Assembly (NCBI GenBank): GCA_949987565.1
Contig: OX465115.1
Coordinates: forward strand, 8,396,566-8,460,565
Direction: 5' to 3'
Length of the DNA stretch: 64,000 nucleotides
Source: Luidia sarsii
Taxonomy: Eukaryota > Echinodermata > Asteroidea > Paxillosida > Luidiidae
Shown: one piece after another, positions 29,680 through 42,320 of the stretch
How the letters are laid out: each line of letters begins with the position of its first letter
Numbering within the stretch: the stretch's first letter is position 1
Made by a program: the position numbers and the translations under genes
Notes under the pieces: generated by a model
What the model saw: only the letters and a program-made list of their open reading frames with translations
The model's database searches: none
What the model was told of the DNA's origin: nothing

Positions 29680-30803
29680 TTAATTCTGACCAACACATTG
29701 CAGCTTGATTCTGACCAACACACTGCAGCTTGATTCTGACCAACACACTGCAGCTTGGTTCTGACCAACACACTGCAGCTTGATTCTGACCAACACACTG
29801 CAGCTTGATTCTGACCAACACACTGCAGCTTGATTCTGACCAACACACTGCAGCTTGGTTCTGACCAACACACTGCAGCTTAATTCTGACCAACACACTG
29901 CAGCTTGATTCGTCCAACACACTGCAGCTTGGTTCTGACCAACACACTGCAGCTTGATTCGTCCAACACACTGCAGCTTGATTCTGACCAACACATTGCA
30001 GCTTGATTCTGACCAACACACTGCAGCTTGATTCTGACCAACACACTGCAGCTTGATTCTGACCAACACACTGCAGCTTGGTTCTGAACAACACACTGCA
30101 GCTTGATTCTGACCAACACACTGCAGCTTGATTCTGACCAACACACTGCAGCTTGATTCTGACCAACACACTGCAGCTTGATTCTGACCAACACACTGCA
30201 GCTTGGTTCTGACAAACACACTGCAGCTTAATTCTGACCAACACACTGCAGCTTGATTCGTCCAACACACTGCAGCTTGGTTCTGACCAACACACTGCAG
30301 CTTGATTCGTCCAACACACTGCAGCTTGATTCTGACCAACACACTGCAGCTTAATTCTGACCAACACACTGCAGCTTAATTCTGACCAACATACTGCAGC
30401 TTGATTCTGACCAACACACTGCAGCTTGGTTCTGACCAACACACTGCAGCTTAATTCTGACCAACACACTGCAGCTTGATTCTGACCAACACACTGCAGC
30501 TTAATTCTGACCAACACACTGCAGCTTGATTCTGACCAACACACTGCAGCTTGATTCTGACCAACACACTGCAGCTTGATTCGTCCAACACACTGCAGCT
30601 TGGTTCTGACCAACACACTGCAGCTTAATTCTGACCAACACACTGCAGCTTAATTCTGACCAACACACTGCAGCTTGATTCGTCCAACACACTGCAGCTT
30701 GGTTCTGACCAACACACTGCAGCTTAATTCTGACCAACACACTGCAGCTTAATTCTGACCAACACACTGCAGCTTGATTCGTCCAACACACTGCAGCTTA
30801 ATT
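29680..30803. repeat. 25-bp tandem array, about 45 copies
   Basis: Unit on + strand cttgattctgaccaacacac-tgcag. Variants: cttggttctgacc, cttaattctgacc and a 24-base form with cttgattcgtcc. Copies are otherwise almost identical (a few cattgcag and single changes). Variant order is patterned, for example a block of ggtt, aatt, gtcc, ggtt, gtcc units occurs twice. The minus strand stays open in three frames (up to 322 codons), which is expected for a 25-mer without stops and is not a gene. Confidence 0.97.
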
Positions 30804-32560
30804 TACACTTGAGCTCCTCCCTCTGCCCAATTGGATTTTGAAACTTATAACAGCTGTGGGCCCATTCTTTATTACATGTGAAGTGGCCTTTTTCAAAGTT
30901 GAAATTAATCAAACAATCTGGAGATTTTAAAAATGAATTTTGAAAATGTTCTTTGCAGGACAATATGTAATTGAAAAGTTTCAATTAAAACACAGCCAAT
31001 GAGATGCATGATAATGATGGTATAAATTACTGCAATGATGCCAATGTACTCTATGTGCTTCCTGTACTTGATGAGGCAGTCTTTACAAATATACTGTATG
31101 CTGTCTTCACCCATCAACTGTTTGAAACGGTTTTTACCCCCAACACCTATTTTGGTAAGAATTGGCAACAATTGACCCAGACACGTTTGGGGCGGTTTTT
31201 TTCAATAGGCGCAAACAACCAACCCTTTTGCTTCAACTATCCGATGTCAAATGTCCACCCACAGTGGATGGGTTGTCATGTAAATAATAACTTATGTCTT
31301 TGTGGATTCTGATATTGAATTCAGCTATGTTTCTTTTGAGATGATGTCAAGAGGAAGGTTTTGCGAATAAATTGACAAAATATCTTGTTTACGAGTGTTA
31401 AATTCAGTCTTTCTGAAGAGAAAGTGCAATACATGTTAGTAATCTCAGGAAGTTAAGTGTGAAAAGAATGCATCTAGATTTGATCTTTGTGTTTACACGT
31501 GGATCATTTCCAATAGAAGGTAGGTTTTTGGAAACTTGTCTCATGATGAATTTTTGGCGAAAGATGTCAGAGGGGTTTTCCACATAAGTTTGCCCTAAAT
31601 GTGATATTCGGGAAAGAACTGAAATGCACAGAAAGATTTATGTGTGTGTGTGGCATTTGTATGCTTCTTACTGTATCTTTCCAACTTAATAAAATTACTG
31701 ATTGCGGTAAACTCATCGAGATTAGATTGTACATTCAGTTTCATTTTCATGTTTATCTGACACCCGATCTTTATTGATTTGTAATTCTAGCTGATTTCAT
31801 AAAAAAAAAATTGCACATTTATGTTGCCCTGATATCCGTTAAAGATAATGTGTTTATGGCACATAACAAAATACCATAAGTGGAAAAAACTCCACCTTTA
31901 TGATAAGAGATTAAATCAGAGTGAACGAATGATTCAAGGAAGTTGGTTGCACAAAGTGGGGCAGGCATGTGTCCCCCCATGTGTTGGCGGTATGAAGAAC
32001 AATCAGCTGGCGACTTTTGGAAGAGCCTGACTGAATGGTATCTCCGTTTTGTCTTTCCTAGTAATTTTCATGGAATAATTGTCTCTGATAAACCTTGTGA
32101 CAATACTTACTAGTCTGTGACTGATATTTTACAATTTAATTATGCCTCGGTCATGTTTGCCTTTTATGTAAAAAAAAAAAAAAAAGGAAAAAAAAGCATA
32201 ATTAAGACATTTTTTCCCTCAAATCAACAGTAACATTGGCAGTCGACTTCACGAGATAAAAATCAATGTTGCGAGTGAATTACATATTCACACCACTGGC
32301 CCTTTACGAATTGATGGGTCACGCTCAAACTATAAGTCTCCGTCTGACAAAACCTGAAAATACAGGTTGTGGTTTGTTGCCGAAATTGTTTGTTGGCCTG
32401 TGACATAATAACGTGTAAGAGAAATATGACCGAAGCCCACACCCGAGCACAAGCCTTCATTTCATAAACGGTCCGCGACTCGTATTATTTTGTGCTTGAT
32501 GCTCAGTGTTAATGTTCAGTCATTGTTGTTTTTTATGAAAGATTGCCAAACACAAGGCCT
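30804..32560. other. No gene seen
   Basis: AT-rich DNA. Contains an A-rich run (32170-32195) and a short palindrome aaggccttatataac/ataaggcc at about 32558-32583. Short frames (for example at 31004-31312) have no recognisable domain. Confidence 0.5.
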
Positions 32561-32639
32561 TATATAACTTTTTATAAGGCCACTCGAGGTGATGGCTACA
32601 GGAAAAATAGAAGAAGAATAGACATATAAAGAAAGAAAA

Positions 32640-34430
32640 GGGGAACGAAAAAGGGAACTACCTAACAAAGGTATTTATTCACGTTCCTCGTGAACAGATC
32701 CAGTTTGTGTGAAGATGGAAAACAGGATGTAGGTATTGAGTTCAGCAGTACGGGGGAAGAAGCTTTTGGAACATTTCACAGTACTGCACTTCGGAACAGA
32801 AACAGTAAAGCACTAAAGATGTAGCAAAGTGTGTGCTGCCAGCGAAGGTGCGTGCAGGAGGGACAACCGATAGCTCTGCACATCTACCATGGAACTACCT
32901 GATGTAGAAGAGGCTCAGCACAGGGAAGAGACAGATCGGCTGACAGAGTGGTTCAAAACAGGATGCCAAGTCATATATGTCCTATCAGAATGAATAGCTC
33001 TTCACTGAATTCTATCAAGCAGGGACAGATGATCGACGTGCGCTGGAGCACCAGCCCAGATGTGACTGCGCGTACAGTGGCCCATATGTAGCAATTGGCA
33101 GTAGGTGTAATGTGCCGCCGATCGCGATATAGAAAGCCAAGACGCTGAGATGCTCTCTTAGCTATATCGGAGAGGTATTTATCCCAGCCGAGGTTGGACG
33201 TTGTCCAATCGAAGAAGGCGGATACTAGGAAGTTCTTGTAGTTGAACGGAGTCCATAGATGTCAGGTAGGGCATCTTAGTTTGAGCTTTAGAGCCAGATA
33301 TCGACAGCAGGTGAGTTTTCATCTGGTTGAATGAGACAAACCAGTTCTTACCAAGGCAACAATATTAGACAGGTCCTGGTTGAGGGTCCCACTTGCCTGA
33401 GAGCGGGAAGTTGTTGAAAAACCTTGGTAAATAGTTTTAAACAAAGTTGTGTCGCCATAGATTGCAAGATTGGAAATGACAGTCATGATCCAGCAGGTCG
33501 TTGATGTACAAGAGAAAAAGGGTTCGAAGAGGTTTAGAAAAAGGGTTGGTCCTAGAACTGAGCCATGAGGAATCCCTGCATTAATGCTGAGAGTGTGGGA
33601 GGAGTGACCGACATGGACAGCAGTGATGTGCCAACCATCAAGAGAGTTGGTGATAGTACCAAGTAGTTTGCCAGAGATACCATAGGATTTTAGTTTATGG
33701 ATGAGACCCTTGCGCCATACTTTATCAAAAGCCTTGGAGATGTCAAGGGCAACTAGGCCTACCCTAGCCTAGCCCCGACTGTCGAAGGCGCCGTTGTTAT
33801 GGGCAGTGATTAAAGCTAGGACATCGCCAGTAGATCTTGACTGACGGAAACCAAACTGAGCGTCAGGAAGTTAAAGGAGATGCTGGTTGATGAGAGCCTC
33901 AAACACATTGCTCATGATGGGAAGCAGACTGATGGGCCGATAATTGGAAGGATCAGACTTCCCCCCAGATCCCTTGAACACCGGTACAACGGACGCTATC
34001 TTCCAGCTAGAAGGAAACAAAGATTTTGACAGGCAAAGGTTGTACAGCTTTGACAGAACAGGGGACAGTTCCAGAGAACCCATTTTGAGAACTATTACTG
34101 GAACTTGGTCAGGGCCAGTAGCCTTTGATGCATCAAGACCTTGAATGATCCTTCTCACTTTCTGATAAGTGATGGGTACAGAAGATAACCTGCAGTTAGT
34201 TCGAAACACAGTCGGGGAGTGGATGACCGTGATCGCAAAGGGAAGAGTTTATTGATGGGACAGGAAAGTACCTCAGGACCATGAAAAAGTGTGGGAATCG
34301 ATGATTGATTACGGTTAAGAACACTTTTGGCAATCCTCCAAAATTGAGATGGACTCATGGATGATCTCGGCATATAGTGGAGTTTAGCATTCTTCAGGAC
34401 CCGACTGCTTTTTTCCTTGTTCCTGTGGAA
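32640..34430 (-). pseudogene. Decayed LINE reverse transcriptase (Jockey/CR1-like)
   Basis: Minus-strand pieces in changing frames: SQFWRIAKSVLNRNQSSIP (about 34340), DASKATGPDQVPVIVLKM (about 34130), LCLSKSLFPSSWKIASVVPV and NYRPISLLPIMSNVFEALI (to 33871), then degenerate KAFDKVW, GSVLGP-like segments to about 33450. The YADD catalytic box reads YGDT. The 3' region continues to about 32640. No endonuclease domain was seen, so it is 5' truncated. Confidence 0.8.
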
Positions 34431-34439
34431 CAGATGGAA

Positions 34440-37200
34440 GTAGTAGTTGCGATGTGAGCGCTAGATAGCAGCAGCATGACATGTATAGGAGTAAACCAAA
34501 GTTGAGAATGTGGTTTAACTTGGAACGTCTTATCTTATGAACATTATCGTTAAAAAATCCGAAAGGTGGCGATGGCGAAGACAGTACGTAAATAATATAC
34601 ATGTGTTTACTGTACATGTACAGACACCGCGCAAGCTTCGACTAGCGAGTACATCCTCTGACGTCACACCAAATGAATGCATAATTAATTGTCCTTCAGT
34701 AGGTAGACAGCCACTCGAGGCTGACGAGTTCCACCTACGCCGGAGCACCTGGTTCACTTGGGGCGCAAGGGACTCGCCCTCACCCACTGCCACCTCAGTA
34801 AGAAACAGGGTCGGCACGAGCAGCCAGGAGGGTTTGGTTACGTTAGGAGAGGCTATTTTTGAGACGCCGTCGTGCTATATAATAGATGGGACATTTCAAA
34901 GGGAATGGGGCTGCTCAATTCCCCACCACAACCCCAATACACCCTAACCCCATCTAACCCCAAAGAGAGTCACAGACTCACTGCGGCCACCGAAAATTCT
35001 GCGAGATGAGTTTTCAGTCGTTATTGGCAAATCTGGTAAGGATGCCATGGTTTAAAGAAAGGTTAAAGGAAGTGTTGGTCACCATTGGAACCCTGAGTTT
35101 GATTGGTCGTATGAACGCAAACATTTAAGCAAGAGACGACTGCATTGATCAGCATTTGGAGTGCGCCTGGCGTACAATTTTCCCATTATGAATTGCATAT
35201 GAATATGTACGATATTGAATTGAATTGTCCTGTCAACAAATGGATGATATGAATTAAATTAACAGTTGATTGCTGTCAACATACAAATATATCAGCAAAT
35301 GCATTGTAACACAGAAGCTTTTCTAAACAAAATTAAGAAAATTGAAATTAAAAACAATTTGAAAAATCTGTAAAGAAAAATTGATTGGTACGATTAGCCA
35401 TTTACATGGATGCGCGCGCTGTTTATGGTCAGCCATCGGCTTGTCATATATCAGCTCTCGCTTCAATTGTTTTCTTCTGCTTCGTGTCAATAGCGTGCTA
35501 CCAAAAATTTGCCCCTGGCGGGTGCTGTTGAATAGTCCCCCATGGATAATTTAGCCATGAACCAACGAGCAAATGCCGGTGTGGAACTTTTGGTTTTCTA
35601 CTAGTCGGGTACGTAGCTTCAAGCTACACAATGTTTTGATGTCTGCCATTGTCACGCGCGTCATCTGCATCTTGTTGAACACCTATATAACAACTATCGC
35701 TGTGATTCGATGGGGCCCCTCTGGAATGTATGGATCATCATCGTGTGGTCTATGCCCTGATGCCCTCCAACCAGACTCACAGCAATGGGTCAAATAACGC
35801 CACTGTCTTGTGGTCATCACGGGAGAGACCGCTGCTAAGTGGATATTAAGGCGGTTAGCTAATGCACCGCATCACCTTCCAGCAACTCCTGCAGCCAGTA
35901 TTGACCCGCCACAGTGCGAGTGTCTGCTTCATCGGGTGTGTAGTGACTTTTTTGTTCACCTGTAGCGTTTCATTACAGACATTTTCATTGGTTGTATTTA
36001 ATGCATTGCAATCTTTTCCTCTTTTTATTCAATTCTTTTGTCCTATAGTTTTTATGCATATATTAACCCGATGATCAATGAATGATATCCAATTTGTGGA
36101 TCAATACCCTATATCCTTATTTCCATATATATAAATTCATAATACACCACGTAATTGTTTTATCACATGTGCACCATTTCTTTGAATTGTTACTCACTAC
36201 TTCCTGGACCTACATGTACAGCCCCAAGCATTGTTTTACACCAGTGAGGCTGACCAATGAGTGGTCAGTGCTCTGTCCAGTGTTGTACTCCTGACTATAT
36301 GAGTCATCGTTCTTTCAGGGAAATCCTGACTTGTTTGTTTCTCAACATCTGTTAAGACTATTTCTCACTTCTCCTGCTACCTTCATCCGAGCCACATCAC
36401 TTTTCCTAGCGCTCTACCTTTCAACTGTAGTAGCACAGCTCTGTACAATACATTTGTATATCAATAAAATACCATTATCTCAGCCCAAGTAAAATTAGTG
36501 TTTATTTCATCCCAACACTAAACACCCACTACTTTTTCCTGGTACAGACAGCGAACCAGTCTAATCTGATGTAGATTGGAATGCAGATTGCTGTTTGTTT
36601 ATGTTAGCTTTACTCAAGGTTGCATGCAGTCCACAGGTTTTCTTCCTTGGACCAGCATGTGGTGTTCACACTCTCTACCCTCAGCAACCAGTACAACATT
36701 AGATACCGATTCACTGTTTCATTCAGCGATTCACCAACATTGAACTGCTTCTATAACTGCCGTGACATTTCGCGTGGACTGCGCTTGGTGAACAATTCCA
36801 CTTTTATTCTGGTTTATTCATTTGACCATGGAGGAATAAGGAGACCTCCATGATTTGACCTTTCACTTTTGTTTTTGCGTTTGGAAAGTCAAATCCTTTT
36901 CAACCTTTTATTTTCCGATCCTCACTGGTTTATTGTCGCTCTGCATTTTCCTCCGCATCTTTAATTACCCTCTATCCAAGGCTTACCTCATTTCCTTTCA
37001 ACTGCATTTTTCTTTCACTTTTCCTGTATAAATTTAAGGGGGGTTCCAGCTCGTATCACCAGAGGGCGTCGGATGGCTACTCAGATTACATCAGAGGGGG
37101 GTCGCTGATGTGCATGATCTTGAGGCTTGACAGTCTTGCTTGCCTTTATTGACTGAAGGAAGCAAGATGATGCTGGCTCCTTAAAGAGCAAACCCTGGCA
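34440..37200. other. No supported gene; unassigned repetitive DNA
   Basis: Frames here are short and lack domains. A run of CCCCA-type repeats lies at 34920-34965. 36540-36850 has a + frame with no recognisable family. Confidence 0.5.
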
Positions 37201-37308
37201 GATTCATCAGGACATTTAACTTAACTTAACTTAACTTAACTTAACTTAATTGAATTTATAAAGCGCTAATAACACAGTTTCAGAGCGCTGTACAGTATAA
37301 CAAACCAT

Positions 37309-37565
37309 ACAATATTAAAACACATAAAAGTGCTAAAAACAGTTTCAGAGCATTGTACAGTAAAAACCAACACTACTATTAAACCACTAAAAGTGCTAAA
37401 AACAATTTGAGAGCATTGTACAGTAAAAACCAACACTACTATTAAACCACTAAAAGTGCTAAACACAATTTGAGAGCGTAGTACAGTAAAAACCAACACT
37501 ACTATTAAACCACTAAAAGTGCTAAAAATATTTTGAGAGCGTAGTACAGTAAAAACACTAAGAAT
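37309..37565. repeat. 63-bp tandem repeat in LINE 3' UTR, about 4 copies
   Basis: The motif aaaagtgcta recurs at 37326, 37389, 37452 and 37515, spaced 63 bases. Units include gagagcrtagtacagtaaaa and accaacactactattaaacc. Outer units are more diverged. Confidence 0.9.
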
Positions 37566-37900
37566 TTAAACTACAGTGAAATGCAGAAAACAATTATAAC
37601 AGACAAATTTTACAAAAGTCATTTACAAACATCTAAAACTACAGTAGAATGAGAAATACAAAATTATCATAATTATTTCAACAAGAAGACAAAGATAATG
37701 GTACTAGCTAATCACAATATAATTATTATAAATAAAGACATAGACAATACACTATCAAGAGTACAATCATTAAAAAAAAGACGTATGTACAAAAAGCAAT
37801 TTACAACGATTGAACTACAGTAGAATTGGAGAAAGAAAGTGTTCAGGCAATGGAACAGAAAAACAAACAAAACCACTGAACCAAATAGCGGAGAATAAAA

Positions 37901-40720
37901 TCAGTTCGATTTGAAGAGATGTGTCTTAAGTTTCTTCTTGAAAGTCGAAATCGTAGGAGTGACGCGAATATCCTGAGGCAGATTATTCCACAATCTAGGC
38001 GCCGAAACAGCAAAAGCGCGATCACCATACTTAGTTTTTGTGCGAGGTCCTTGAGCAAAGAAAAGTTGTGAAGCAGAGCGAAGATTGCGTGCAGGTGCAT
38101 AGACTGACAACAGTTCTGAAACGTACTTCGGTGCCATTCCATGACGCACTTTGTAAGCGGTGAGCAGGATCTTGAAAATGACACGCTCTTCAATTTTGAG
38201 CCAATGTAGGTCACGAAGCACCGGTGTTATGTGATCCCGACGTCTTGTCAGCGTCACCAATCTAGCCGCAGCATTTTGAACAAGCTGCAGTTTTGCGATT
38301 TGGGAGATTGGAAGACCATAAAGAAGACTGTTGTTGTAATCTAGCCTCGAGGTGACGAATGCATGGACTAAACGTTCTGTTGCGGCTTGATCCAAATATT
38401 TTCTGATTTTCCCGATTTTGTAGATCCCAAACGAAGCAGCACGGCAGGTGTTGCTAATGTGTTGTGACAATTCAAGTGTACTGTCTAATATAACACCCAG
38501 GTCTTTGGCGGAGGCCGATGGTCTGATCCGTGCATCACCAATGTTGAGATCAGGCAACGTGGATGCCTTACGATGCCGAGAGTGAAAATGCACCACTTCG
38601 GTTTTTTGATCATTTAACATGAGCTTGTTCGTAATTGCCCAAGAACGGACATCAGCAACACACGCTTCAAGATCCATGACAGCATCCTTATGATCCGAGG
38701 ACTTCATGACCAAGTACACCTGCGTGTCGTCCGCGTATATGACGTGACGAATCCCATCATGTGCACTAATAACGTCACTCAATGGTCCAGTGTACATAAT
38801 AAAATCTAGTGGACCTTTAACTGAACCTTGAGGTGTACCCCAAGGAAGTTTAAATGAGTCAGAAATTACTTTGTCGATGACAACGGCTTGTGAACGATCA
38901 TTCAAATAAGACATAAACCAATTCAACACTGTTCCGCCAATTCCATACCTGTCTTGTAAGCGCCTGAAAAGGGTCTCATGATTTATGGTATCAAACGCAG
39001 CTGAAAAGTCAAGTAACACAAGTATTGCTTCATTCCCTGCGTCAAGAGCCAAGTGCATGTCATTGATGACTCTTAGCATGGCGGTTTCAGTAGAATGGTA
39101 CTGACGATAAGCTGATTGAGCATCTGAGAATAAACCGTTTTCCTGCAGGTACGATTTCAACTGCGTCGCAACCACTCGTTCGAGGACCTTGGAAGTAAAC
39201 ATCAGGTTTGCAACCGGCCTATAGTTCTTGAAATCATTGGCGGGAAGGTTCGGTTTCTTGATGAGAGGTTTCACGTGGGCTATTTTATAGATAGGTGGTA
39301 CCACACCAGATTCCAAAGATCCATTAATGATCTGCGTGATGTACGGTAACAGAACATCGATACAGTCTTTCAGGAGGAGTGTCGGTATTGGGTCCAAATC
39401 ACATGTTGTTGATGCAGACTTATTAATCAGATTAAGAACAGTCTCTTCACTAACTCTGGCGAATTCTGTGAAATGGCTATTTCGTGTCTCCGTGATCTGA
39501 ACACTCATCTCCGGTGAAGGAGTAGTATCAAGGGTGTTGCGTATGGTCTTCACCTTATCATGGAAGAAGGCACCAAAGTCATTAGCGAGTGTCATTGGAC
39601 AGGTGTGTTCAGGTAAGATATGACCCGAACTTGGAGAACATAGTTTATTAACACAAAGGAAGAGATCTTTGTCATCACACTTTGCTATCTTGGTTTGATA
39701 ATGCTGGCACTTTAATTGTTCGATGAGATGTTGATAAGCTTTGCATTGCTTTTGATACAACAGTTTGTCGGTTCTCAGTTTTGACTTTATCCACCTACGT
39801 TCGAGGCGTCGCTTATCCCTCTTTGCTTCACGAACCTCTTCCGAGTACCATGGTGCATCTGGTCGTAAAGTCACGTTCTTTGATTTCTCAGGCGCGTGCT
39901 TATCCAGCAATTCACGTAGTACCAGGTTAAACTGGTCAGCCAAGTCGGACGTAGTAGCGGCTGTGGAGAGTGCAAGCCTAGAGGATTTTATATCTTCTTT
40001 AAACTGTTCGATATCAATGTCCCGTAATCTTCGGTATTTCACATACTTTCTTGATGTTGGAGGACGTGTAAAATCAAGTACAGTTAGTATAGCATTATGA
40101 TCAGATGGTAGACCATGAAGGATTCTTGATTCGCAGATACGATGATCAGTCTTTCGCGCAATGAGGAGATCTAAAGTGTGACCGCCCTTGTGTGTTGGCT
40201 CATGAATATGCTGAGAAAGGTTAGCGGAGTCCAGAATATCTAAGAAAGTTCTTGCCTCTCCATCAGTGTCTTCATCTACATGGACATTGAAGTCTCCAGT
40301 TATGATAAACTGGCCATTATATGTCATTATATTCTCAAGAAAGGTCGAAAACTCAGTTAAAAATAAGCCTGATGTTAGTCCATTTTGCGTTGACGGTGGA
40401 GGTCTATATATGGAAATAAGCCTCAACACAGATGACTTGTACGTTACCGAAAGATCTAAGAGTTCAAATGATTTGAATTTTATAGTAATCTGATTTAAAT
40501 ACACTAATAAAGCGCTACGATAAATAACACAGATTCCTCCTCCACGTGTTTCACGAGGCGATTGGCAAAAACGATAGTCTGGTAAAGCACAATTCAGGTC
40601 AGCAAAAACAGTGTCGTCACGTGAATCGCCGTGCAACCAAGACTCCGTCACAACCAGGATGTCCAGATGGCCATCTGGATCCATAATCAGATCACTGATT
40701 GACCAGGTCTTGTTATTCAT
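37901..40720 (-). CDS. LINE endonuclease-reverse transcriptase, 939 aa from first Met
   Basis: Copies LINE RNA into DNA at a nicked target. Endonuclease (about 1-230): TESW, RGGGICVIYR, ITGDFNVH, SDHN. RT (about 480-740): AFDTINHETL, GTPQGSVKGP, YADDTQVY, with KDLGVILD after it. C-terminal region: RDHITPVLRDLHWLKIEER, RAFAVSAPRLWNNLP and KKLKTHLFK, typical of CR1/L2-group proteins. The frame stays open upstream of the Met (PKLQVGIWNACS) up to the Kolobok junction, so the Met is internal and the true start lies beyond it. No stops or shifts within. Confidence 0.92.
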   Translation of the reverse strand: MNNKTWSISDLIMDPDGHLDILVVTESWLHGDSRDDTVFADLNCALPDYRFCQSPRETRGGGICVIYRSALLVYLNQITIKFKSFELLDLSVTYKSSVLRLISIYRPPPSTQNGLTSGLFLTEFSTFLENIMTYNGQFIITGDFNVHVDEDTDGEARTFLDILDSANLSQHIHEPTHKGGHTLDLLIARKTDHRICESRILHGLPSDHNAILTVLDFTRPPTSRKYVKYRRLRDIDIEQFKEDIKSSRLALSTAATTSDLADQFNLVLRELLDKHAPEKSKNVTLRPDAPWYSEEVREAKRDKRRLERRWIKSKLRTDKLLYQKQCKAYQHLIEQLKCQHYQTKIAKCDDKDLFLCVNKLCSPSSGHILPEHTCPMTLANDFGAFFHDKVKTIRNTLDTTPSPEMSVQITETRNSHFTEFARVSEETVLNLINKSASTTCDLDPIPTLLLKDCIDVLLPYITQIINGSLESGVVPPIYKIAHVKPLIKKPNLPANDFKNYRPVANLMFTSKVLERVVATQLKSYLQENGLFSDAQSAYRQYHSTETAMLRVINDMHLALDAGNEAILVLLDFSAAFDTINHETLFRRLQDRYGIGGTVLNWFMSYLNDRSQAVVIDKVISDSFKLPWGTPQGSVKGPLDFIMYTGPLSDVISAHDGIRHVIYADDTQVYLVMKSSDHKDAVMDLEACVADVRSWAITNKLMLNDQKTEVVHFHSRHRKASTLPDLNIGDARIRPSASAKDLGVILDSTLELSQHISNTCRAASFGIYKIGKIRKYLDQAATERLVHAFVTSRLDYNNSLLYGLPISQIAKLQLVQNAAARLVTLTRRRDHITPVLRDLHWLKIEERVIFKILLTAYKVRHGMAPKYVSELLSVYAPARNLRSASQLFFAQGPRTKTKYGDRAFAVSAPRLWNNLPQDIRVTPTISTFKKKLKTHLFKSN

Positions 40721-41139
40721 GGAACAAGCATTCCAAATACCAACTTGTAGTTTGGGCGTAGTTCTGGGCTGCCTGAGTTGTGCTGCATTGTCCGTATGTC
40801 CGCGATTGTGTTGAAGAAGTATTCGCTTAAAGAAGAATGAAACCCAGAGAAAATAGTTGGCTTATCTCTTTGGTTGATAAAACCAACCTACAATTACCCT
40901 TGTGCAACTCACCTACGAGTTTCATAAAGAGGGAAAAATCATGGAATTCGGTGGTCGAATTCGCGTTCCCTGTACCCGCCATGTTTTCGAAATTCCCGGC
41001 AGGTCACTGCGGGGGGTATGACATAATGACGGGCTACCCCCGCATGGGCCAGGACGGACGTATCCCTACAAATAACATGTGTGTACACAACACATGTATA
41101 CTGCGTGCAGTTTGTATACACTCGCGAGCATGAACGATA

Positions 41140-41337
41140 GTGTACTGCCAGGCTTTTGGTTGTAACAATGCCAGCGGAAAAAAGCTAGGGAAATCTGTCC
41201 ATGCAGTTCCTAACAAGGCCAAGAGATCTGAGTTGTTTGGGAAGTGGGCTGCGGCCATAAAAGTAGAAAATTTTCTCAATGTCGGCTACAAATATAGTCG
41301 AAATGACGTGATTTGTAGCGATCACTTCACGGAGTAG
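41140..41337 (+). CDS. THAP-like zinc finger fragment in Kolobok element
   Basis: Reads YCQAFGCNNASGKKLGKSVH, ELFGKWAAAIK and DVICSDHFTE. Cys-x4-Cys and Cys-x2-His-Phe fit the C2CH THAP DNA-binding domain; the W lies in its conserved position. A stop follows directly. In an intact element this would be the N-terminus of the transposase. The start codon is uncertain (atgtactgccag reads only after an upstream GTG/ATG choice). Confidence 0.8.
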   Translation: MYCQAFGCNNASGKKLGKSVHAVPNKAKRSELFGKWAAAIKVENFLNVGYKYSRNDVICSDHFTE

Positions 41338-42164
41338 TTGGGATCGAGGTTGACTTGCGGGCCAAACTCACCGGCTCGAAGCCGAGAAATATACTGAAAG
41401 AACATGCCGTTCCTTCAGTATTTTCACATCGACCAGCGGTGGCATCACGTTCATCGACAGCTTCACGAATTGCCGCATTGGAATCCAGAAAGCTGAGTTA
41501 ATTTTGATGTTTTTCCTGTATGATACGATCGACTTTTGATGTATGTTTTCGTTTCGGTCCTAGCGTGATTTTTCTCACATGCACGTTCTGCCTAGTCTTT
41601 CTCGCAGACGGCTTATCTGTAACTCATGGAGGGTAAACTCCATGGATATACATGTATTGTACCAATTACCATGGAGGAAGAAGGGGGGGATACGTACCGT
41701 GCCGTATTTTTATTTGTGCTGCAACAAGAACATGGAGCTAGGCCTAATTTACACGTTATCGGAACGCGACTCCAGTCGCCCACACTGTTTATTCCCTGGT
41801 CGCTGACCGCAACTCCTGTCACCCAGCGCTATTGTGTGCATAGCATACGCTGGGAAGTGCATGACCCCTGACCCCCACTAAGCTCCACACAGCTTCGCTA
41901 ACGTGTACAACTGAAATCTCTCCAAAACATCGACCATCTCTTGAATCATTTCTCGTATTTTCCTATTAAAATTACGCGAGCTGAAACAAAAGCCGGACAC
42001 AGTGGGCTCCCAGTCATAGTTGTCGGACCTTTATTAAACTCAGCCCCTGGTGTATAAGTTATTTTAGGCCTACTTGTTTAGCTGTTATAACAAGGCGCCA
42101 TTCGGCGAAGATCAAGAAAACAGAGAACCAAAATTGCGCAGCGTTTATTTTGTTACAGATACCA

Positions 42165-42320
42165 ACGTAATGTACACGTGTACAGTAGTACATTACAAGT
42201 AGGACAACGTGTACATTGTACACGTGTACAGTACAGTAGTAGTGTGTACATGTACTGTACATTACATGTAGTACACAACGTGTACATCGTACGTGCACTG
42301 TACATGTACAGTCCGTGCAA
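42165..42320. repeat. TGTACA-rich palindromic stretch
   Basis: Dense in gtacatgtac, gtacacgtgtac and tgtacagtac, so many overlapping short palindromes. Lies inside the Kolobok element. A similar stretch is at 46940-47165. Confidence 0.7.

Noticed and set aside
29675..30643. 322-codon open frame on the minus strand, plus similar frames in other phases
   Set aside because: Produced entirely by the 25-bp tandem repeat; the same peptide repeats in all phases and no domain or start context is present.
29680..30803. CRISPR-like array
   Set aside because: Repeats are contiguous without unique spacers and the setting is eukaryotic.
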